This document shows positions 5,852 through 10,368 of a stretch of DNA of 10,368 bases, piece by piece (the first letter of the stretch is position 1; the number at the start of each line of letters is the position of its first letter). The notes beneath the pieces are model-generated. The model was not told where the DNA came from. It saw only the letters and a list, made by a program, of their open reading frames with translations, and ran no database searches. A program made the position numbers and the translations under genes. This DNA comes from Clostridia bacterium (GTDB lineage: Bacteria; Bacillota; Clostridia; Oscillospirales; QAMX01), in NCBI GenBank assembly GCA_017556885.1, contig JAFYLV010000020.1, positions 1-10,368 on the forward strand, given 5' to 3'.

Positions 5852-6850
5852 ATGAAGCAGACCGTCCGTATTTTTGGCCTTATGGCCGCCCTTTCCCTTC
5901 TCTGTGCCGCCCTTTGCGGCTGCGGAGATAACACGCGCACCATCACGGGTTTCGGCCTCAATACCGTTGTGTCCGTCACCGTCTTTGACGGCGACGAGGC
6001 TTCTCTTTCCGATGCGCTCGTGCTGCTCGGCGAACTGGAGCGCAGGCTTTCCCGCACGGTGGACGCAAGCGAGATCGCCCGCGCAAACCGCGCCGGCGGT
6101 GCGCCGACAGCGATTTCCGACGATACCGCCGAGCTGCTCCGCCTGGCGCTCTCCTTCTCGGAGCTCTCGGGCGGAAAGTTTGACATCACCGTCTGTCCCG
6201 CCTCTTCCCTATGGGATTTCGGCGCGGCAGAGCCCGCAATTCCTTCCTCCGGTGCCCTTTCGGAAGCCGTTTCCCGCATCGGATACGAAATGGTGTCCCT
6301 TTCCGGGAATACCCTCACCCTTTCCGGCGGGGCGGAGCTGGATCTCGGCGGCATCGCCAAGGGGTACATCGCCGACCGCATAGCGGAACAACTCAAAGCC
6401 GCCGAAAAAGAGCGCGCGATCGTCAATCTCGGCGGAAACGTGGTTGTTTTCGGCGGAAAAGCGGACGGAACCCCCTTCACTGTCGGCATCCAGAAGCCTT
6501 TCGGCGCCTCCGGTGAGACGGCGCTGACGCTCTGTCTTACCGACGGAGCCGTCGCTACCTCCGGCACCTACGAGCGCTGCTTTACCCGGGACGGCATTCT
6601 TTATCACCACATTCTCGATCCGGAAACGGGAATGCCGGCAAGCACCGGTCTTTCCTCCGTCACGGTCATCACCGGCTCCTCTGCGGAGGCTGATGCGCTT
6701 TCTACCGTCTGCTTTCTTTTGGGCGAGACGGAGGGCATGGCGCTCATTGAAGAGCGCACAGATACCGAAGCGGTCTTCATTCGGGAGGACGGAAGCGTTC
6801 TCCTCTCCTCGGGACTTTCCCGTGGAGACGGATTTGTGACCGTACAGTAA
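5852..6850 (+). CDS. apbE: FAD:protein FMN transferase (ApbE), lipoprotein, 332 aa
   Basis: ApbE transfers FMN from FAD onto Ser/Thr of extracytoplasmic acceptor proteins, using Mg2+. The N-terminus is a lipoprotein signal with a lipobox LCGC (21-24), so C24 should be lipidated and the enzyme anchored outside the membrane. Family motifs are in order: GFGLNTVVSV (33-42, in place of the usual MGT region), DLGGIAKGYIAD (164-175), NLGGN (192-196), TSGTYER (236-242), HHILDPETG (252-260) and ADALST (280-285), the last holding metal-binding Asp/Thr positions. Length and motif order are normal, so it looks intact. The ribosome site GGAGG lies 14 nt before the ATG, unusually far, but no closer in-frame start exists. 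It is divergent from NusG-II and Gx genes, its usual partners. No acceptor with an FMN-binding domain is in the window. Confidence 0.95.
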   Translation: MKQTVRIFGLMAALSLLCAALCGCGDNTRTITGFGLNTVVSVTVFDGDEASLSDALVLLGELERRLSRTVDASEIARANRAGGAPTAISDDTAELLRLALSFSELSGGKFDITVCPASSLWDFGAAEPAIPSSGALSEAVSRIGYEMVSLSGNTLTLSGGAELDLGGIAKGYIADRIAEQLKAAEKERAIVNLGGNVVVFGGKADGTPFTVGIQKPFGASGETALTLCLTDGAVATSGTYERCFTRDGILYHHILDPETGMPASTGLSSVTVITGSSAEADALSTVCFLLGETEGMALIEERTDTEAVFIREDGSVLLSSGLSRGDGFVTVQ

Positions 6851-6864
6851 AATCGAACGAATCA

Positions 6865-6912
6865 CAGGCCGGCGGTCGGGATATTTCCCGGCTGCCGGCC
6901 TGATTTTTCTTT
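6865..6912 (+). terminator. Strong intrinsic terminator after apbE
   Basis: A 17-bp stem (6865-6881 with 6886-6902; two G-U wobbles, loop TATT) is followed by ATTTTTCTTT. It starts 14 bases after the apbE stop. It lies between convergent genes; the T-tract runs into the stop codon of the minus-strand esterase. On the minus strand the stem is followed only by a weak T-tract, so it may end that transcript less efficiently. Confidence 0.93.
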
Positions 6913-7759
6913 ATTTTTCGATTCCGAATATCTCCAGAACGAAGTCATAGATAACGTCGTCGGAGGCCTTTGCAGCCGGAGAGACCTCGGTGCTTCCGGG
7001 GATCTCCCAGCAGTGGCCGGTGCCCTCAAGGGGAAGGCGGCGGAAGTCGTAGCCCTTATCCTTGCCAATGCGGCAGATATCCGCTGCCATGCCCGGCGGA
7101 ACAATCTGGTCCTCCTCAGGCTGTACGCAGAGGATATGCACCTTCTCCGCCTCACCCCGCTCCACGTAGCGGATCGGCTCGGCCTCGGCAACCACCTCAG
7201 CATCCTCCCACTTCTCGCCTACGAGTGCACGGACACAGTCGAGAACGCCCTTGTTGAATTTCGGCTTCTCATAGGCGGCAAACTGCATGCTGGCAGGACC
7301 GGCAAGGGAGACTGCTCCGAGCGTGCGGCACTCGGTCTCCTTATCCGACCAGTTGTCGCGGAACTTATCCCCCGTCAGAGAGACGAGCAGAGAAAGATGG
7401 CCGCCGGCGGAATGGCCGGAGAGCATGATCTTATCGGGATTGATGCCGTATTCGGCAGCATGTTTGCGGAAGAAACGAACCGCATCCGCCGCATCTGCTG
7501 CCGGAGTGGGCATATGACCGCCGTAGGCCTGATGGCGATAGCCTGCAGAAGCAAAGGCAACGCCCTTCTCCATCAGCATATCGCGCCAGTGGCGGGCAAC
7601 ACCCCATCCGTTCTTATCGCCGAACATCCAGCCGCCGCCGTGATAGAAGATGACAAGGGGGCTTCCGCCCTCAGGCACCTTCTCCGTCTCCGGCGTCCAA
7701 AGCTCGCAAAGCACGGCAACACTGCCGCAGTATTTAAAGGGAAGATTTTCGTAATGCAT
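6911..7759 (-). CDS. Alpha/beta-hydrolase esterase, third of three tandem paralogues, 282 aa
   Basis: An alpha/beta-hydrolase of the carboxylesterase / BD-FAE (HSL-like) group, cytoplasmic (no signal peptide). HGGGW (40-44) forms the oxyanion hole, GHSAGG (115-120) holds nucleophile S117, D217 sits in EEDQIVPPGMA, and H249 in GTGHC, so the catalytic triad is complete. FKYCGSVAVL (8-17) and FRDNWSDKETECR (133-145) are shared almost unchanged with the neighbouring paralogues. The family cleaves small acyl esters, often acetyl or feruloyl groups from plant sugars; the substrate here is unknown. The ATG at 7759 has AAGGAG 7 nt upstream. It follows the second paralogue by 31 bp, probably in the same transcript from the serine acetyltransferase. 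In sequence and register it is closer to the first paralogue (8658-9503) than to its direct neighbour. Confidence 0.92.
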   Translation of the reverse strand: MHYENLPFKYCGSVAVLCELWTPETEKVPEGGSPLVIFYHGGGWMFGDKNGWGVARHWRDMLMEKGVAFASAGYRHQAYGGHMPTPAADAADAVRFFRKHAAEYGINPDKIMLSGHSAGGHLSLLVSLTGDKFRDNWSDKETECRTLGAVSLAGPASMQFAAYEKPKFNKGVLDCVRALVGEKWEDAEVVAEAEPIRYVERGEAEKVHILCVQPEEDQIVPPGMAADICRIGKDKGYDFRRLPLEGTGHCWEIPGSTEVSPAAKASDDVIYDFVLEIFGIEK

Positions 7760-7790
7760 ATCTTTTCTCCTTGTGCTGAATTCCGCTTTT

Positions 7791-8633
7791 TTATTCCGTC
7801 ATTCCCAGCATTTCCAACACGAAGCTGCAGATATCGTCATCCGCCGCAATCGCCGCCGGGGAGGTGGAACCGCCCTTTCCAGGGGTCTCGAGGCAGTGTC
7901 CGGTCTCCGGCAGAGGCAGGTGACGGGTGTCATAGCCGTGTTCTTTGCCCACACGGCAGAATTCCTCCGCCATACCGGGAGGCACGAGGCGGTCGGAGCT
8001 TCCGTGTATGCACAGCACGGGGATGTGATTTGCCTCGCCGGTCACCACATAATGCTGCGGCTCACCCTTCTCCATCACCGCGGGATCCTGCCAGTTCTTG
8101 CCAAGCAGGCATTCCAGATCCCCGGGGATCTCATCCGCCACAGGCATATCATAATCGTAAAAACGTAGGGTGGGCGTACCGGCAATGGAAATGGCACCAA
8201 GCACGCGGCACTCCGTTTCCTTGTCGGAATATTCATCACGGAAGCTTTCACCCATATAGCCGGTCAGCATAGAGATATGGCCTCCGGCGGAATGTCCGCA
8301 GAGCACAATGCGGTCTCCGTTAATGCCGAATTCGGCACCTCTCTTACGGAAGAACCGGACGGCATCCGCCGCATCGGCGGCGATCTGCTTCAATCCGCCG
8401 CCGTAACCGCCGTGACGGTATCCCATGGTGGCAAAGGCGATGCCTTTCTCCCGCAGCCGCTCCTTCCAGCGCCAGGTCACGGACCAGCCGCTTTTGTCGC
8501 CAAAACGCCAACCGCCGCCGTGGTAGAAAAGCACCAGCGGACAGCCTCCCTCAGGGATCTCATCCGGCCGCCAAAGGTCGCCGAGAACGGCAACGCTTCC
8601 GCAGTATTTAAACGGAAAATTTAAGAGTTCCAT
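7791..8633 (-). CDS. Alpha/beta-hydrolase esterase, second of three tandem paralogues, 280 aa
   Basis: The same family as its two neighbours: HGGGW oxyanion motif (38-42), GHSAGG with nucleophile S115, D214 in SSDRLVPPGMA and H246 in ETGHC. All triad residues are present, so it should be active. It is the most divergent copy. The segment after GYRH reads GGYGGGLKQ instead of the xAYGGxMPTP of the other two. The region after the SDKETECR block (about 152-175), where substrate-facing cap residues often lie, has FYDYDMPVADEIPGD in place of the FAAYxKPKFN stretch, suggesting a different substrate range. AGGAG lies 6-7 nt before the ATG. The gap from the upstream paralogue is 24 bp. No signal peptide is present. 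Confidence 0.92.
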   Translation of the reverse strand: MELLNFPFKYCGSVAVLGDLWRPDEIPEGGCPLVLFYHGGGWRFGDKSGWSVTWRWKERLREKGIAFATMGYRHGGYGGGLKQIAADAADAVRFFRKRGAEFGINGDRIVLCGHSAGGHISMLTGYMGESFRDEYSDKETECRVLGAISIAGTPTLRFYDYDMPVADEIPGDLECLLGKNWQDPAVMEKGEPQHYVVTGEANHIPVLCIHGSSDRLVPPGMAEEFCRVGKEHGYDTRHLPLPETGHCLETPGKGGSTSPAAIAADDDICSFVLEMLGMTE

Positions 8634-8657
8634 ATTTTTCTCCTGTTATATTCCTTT

Positions 8658-9503
8658 TTACAGACCGAAAACTTCGGTAACAAATTCAACGATGGCCTTA
8701 TCGGCTACGAAGGCCGAGGGCGACGGCTCGTTGCGTTTTCCATGGATATGCAAACCGTGATCGCCGTCCGGCAGCAGCAAGCTGCGGATATCATAGCCCA
8801 TATCCGCACCTGCGCGGGCAAACTCCTCTGCCATACCCGGGGGGACGACCTCATCCTCCACGGACTGAATGCACAGCACGGGGATATGCGCTGCCTCGCC
8901 GCTCCGCACATAGGCGACAGGCTCGGCCTCGGCGCGCGCATCGGGATCCTGCCATTTGTCACCCAGAAGTCCGCGCACACAGTTGTTCATCTCCGGATTG
9001 AATTTCGGCTTGTCATAGGCCGCAAAATTCAGGTTTGCAGGACCGGAGATCGCAAAGGAGGCACAGACGCGGCACTCGGTTTCCTTATCCGACCAATTAT
9101 CGCGGAATTTATCCTGCGTCAGTCCCACCAGCATTGCGAGATGTCCGCCGGCGGAATGTCCGCAAAGCAGGATCTTTTCGGGATCAATGCCGTATTCCGC
9201 CGCATTTTTCCGGAAATAACGCACGGCATCCGCCGCATCGGCGGGAGGGGTCGGCATACCGCCGCCATAGGCGCGGTGCCGGTAACCGGCAGAGGCAAAG
9301 GCAACGCCGCGGGCGAGAAGTTCTTCTCTCCAGCGAACACAAATGGAAGAAAATGCTTTTTCTCCGTACACCCATCCGCCGGCATGGAAAAAGATGATCA
9401 GCGGACTTCCCCCTGCAGGGATCTTATCCGGCAGCCAAAGGTCGCAAAGCACGGCGACACTGCCGCAGTATTTAAAGGGGATATTCGGTAAAAATCTGCT
9501 CAT
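8658..9503 (-). CDS. Alpha/beta-hydrolase esterase, first of three tandem paralogues, 281 aa
   Basis: An alpha/beta-hydrolase with GHSAGG (nucleophile S117), D217 in VEDEVVPPGMA and H249 in DGDHG. The oxyanion motif is HAGGW (40-44) rather than HGGGW as in both neighbours. Residue numbering of all catalytic positions is identical to the third paralogue (6911-7759), so the two align without gaps from about residue 30 to 250. They share MPTPxADAADAVR, FRDNWSDKETECR, FAAYxKPKFN and WxDxxxxAEAEP. The ATG overlaps the stop of the serine acetyltransferase gene as ATGA (9503-9500), with GGAG about 8 nt before the start, so translation is likely coupled to it. The protein is cytoplasmic. The natural ester substrate cannot be read from the sequence. 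Confidence 0.92.
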   Translation of the reverse strand: MSRFLPNIPFKYCGSVAVLCDLWLPDKIPAGGSPLIIFFHAGGWVYGEKAFSSICVRWREELLARGVAFASAGYRHRAYGGGMPTPPADAADAVRYFRKNAAEYGIDPEKILLCGHSAGGHLAMLVGLTQDKFRDNWSDKETECRVCASFAISGPANLNFAAYDKPKFNPEMNNCVRGLLGDKWQDPDARAEAEPVAYVRSGEAAHIPVLCIQSVEDEVVPPGMAEEFARAGADMGYDIRSLLLPDGDHGLHIHGKRNEPSPSAFVADKAIVEFVTEVFGL

Positions 9504-10368
9504 TCACTTTTCTCCGCTGATTTGATGATGGGCTGAGGCTGTGCATTGTAGACCTTCGTTCCCGGCGGAACGGAATGGGTGAGCCACACGTTACCGCCGA
9601 TGACGGAATCGCTGCCAACGTACGTGTCGCCGCCAAGAATGGTGGCTCCGGCATAGATGACCACGCGGTCACCGATGTCGGGATGGCGCTTGATGCCCTT
9701 AACGGGATTGCCGGCCTCATCGGTCTGGAAGCTTTTTGCGCCGAGGGTCACGCCCTGATAGAGCTTCACGTGGTCTCCGATGACACAGGTTTCACCGACG
9801 ACGATACCCGTGCCGTGGTCAATGAAGAAGTACTCGCCGATGGTCGCGCCTGCGTGGATATCCACACCGGTCTTTTCGTGGGCGTACTCGGTCATGATAC
9901 GGGGAATGAGGGGCACCTTCAGGCAATAGAGCTCGTGCGCCAGTCGATAAATGGAAATGGCGTAGAAGCCGGGGTAGCAGAGAAGGACTTCCTCGTGGCT
10001 TTTGGCGGCGGGGTCGCCTTCGTAGAGGGCTTCAATGTCCTTGAGAAGCTTTTCTTTGATCGTGGGAAGCTTCTCAAGGAAGGTGTTGGCAACGTCTTCG
10101 CCCATGGGCTCGATGCCGCAAAAGTCAGAGACCTTCTCCAAGAGGGTGACCAGCTGATTTTGAATTTTTCTTAAAAGACCGATACCGCCGAGACCTTCCT
10201 GAGTCACGGAGCGGCTCTTAAAATAACCGGGGAAGAGAAGGGACTGAAGGTCTTTGACCAGATCCACCACCTCGTTTCGGTTGGGAAGGAAAAACGAGCA
10301 ATCGGATTTTCTCAAAACGCTTTCACGCTCGATGCGATCCAATTCTGCTTGGATTTTGTTCAGTTTCA
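9500..10368 (-). CDS. cysE: Serine O-acetyltransferase (long-N-terminus type); 5' end at or beyond the window edge
   Basis: This enzyme makes O-acetylserine from serine and acetyl-CoA, the first step of cysteine synthesis. The N-terminal half is helical, ending in PGFYAISIYRLAHELY, the conserved SAT segment before the left-handed beta-helix. The hexapeptide-repeat domain follows: HEKTGVDIHAGATIGEYFFI, then DHGTGIVVGETCVIGD with the catalytic His, GVTLGAKS, KRHPDIGDRVVIYAGATILGG, and NVWLTHSVPPGT. The tail is PQPIIKSAEKSE. The helical N-terminus is longer than in E. coli CysE, as in many anaerobes. The frame is open to the right edge; the first full codon is AAA (10366-10364), preceded by TG, so an ATG whose A is at 10369 is possible. 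An in-frame TTG at 10342 is not a needed start. It heads an apparent operon with three esterases, overlapping the first by four bases. Confidence 0.95.
   Translation of the reverse strand, partial: KLNKIQAELDRIERESVLRKSDCSFFLPNRNEVVDLVKDLQSLLFPGYFKSRSVTQEGLGGIGLLRKIQNQLVTLLEKVSDFCGIEPMGEDVANTFLEKLPTIKEKLLKDIEALYEGDPAAKSHEEVLLCYPGFYAISIYRLAHELYCLKVPLIPRIMTEYAHEKTGVDIHAGATIGEYFFIDHGTGIVVGETCVIGDHVKLYQGVTLGAKSFQTDEAGNPVKGIKRHPDIGDRVVIYAGATILGGDTYVGSDSVIGGNVWLTHSVPPGTKVYNAQPQPIIKSAEKSE

Noticed and set aside
5821..6567. Minus-strand open frame of 248 codons opposite apbE
   Set aside because: It is a Ser/Ala/Pro-rich shadow of apbE, which has complete family motifs in the plus frame.
6865..6902. 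Long inverted repeat as a mobile-element end or attachment site
   Set aside because: The stem is followed by a T-run and sits between convergent genes, which is fully explained as a terminator; no transposase or second copy is present.
7013..8272. Plus-strand open frame of 419 codons across two esterase genes
   Set aside because: It spans the gap between two clearly real minus-strand esterases, has no motif of its own, and similar antisense frames appear over all three paralogues simply because they share sequence.

Overview
The window looks like a chromosomal stretch from a fairly GC-rich member of the Clostridia (Bacillota), probably an uncultured gut-type organism. This is inferred from four things seen in the sequence: strong AGGAG-type ribosome sites, a cyclic-di-GMP-I riboswitch in front of a Cna-B-like surface protein, the NusG-II / Gx-transporter / ApbE gene set, and a long-form serine acetyltransferase. 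No tRNA, rRNA, CRISPR array, insertion sequence or phage gene was found. Coding density is high and no gene-free stretch exceeds 300 bases.

Layout, left to right. (1) 1-1448, minus strand: a secreted surface protein that runs off the left edge inside a Pro-Thr-Pro-Glu repeat tail. It has its own promoter, with an 11-bp tandem repeat in place of a -35 box, and a ~137-nt leader holding a c-di-GMP-I aptamer. (2) 1477-5755, minus strand: a four-gene operon, in transcription order a NusG-domain-II membrane-anchored protein, a Gx (HepI-family) membrane protein, a MATE transporter, and a large protein of probable alpha/alpha-toroid fold and unknown function. It ends at a strong intrinsic terminator. 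(3) 5780-6912, plus strand: a divergent apbE (FAD:protein FMN transferase lipoprotein) with a good sigma-A-type promoter and a strong terminator. (4) 6911-10368, minus strand: a serine O-acetyltransferase entering from the right edge, followed by three tandem paralogous alpha/beta-hydrolase esterases.

How the genes fit together. NusG-II protein, Gx transporter and ApbE are a recognised association in flavin-based extracytosolic electron transfer and flavinylation, but no flavinylated acceptor protein lies in the window. The MATE pump and the toroid protein are tied to that set only by the operon. The acetyltransferase and first esterase overlap by four bases, so cysteine-precursor synthesis is co-transcribed with a triplicated esterase set of unknown substrate. 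The surface protein is the clearest regulatory story: a response-regulator-like direct repeat plus a c-di-GMP sensor suggest control by the motile/sessile switch.

Most other long open frames in the window are antisense shadows of these genes and were left out.
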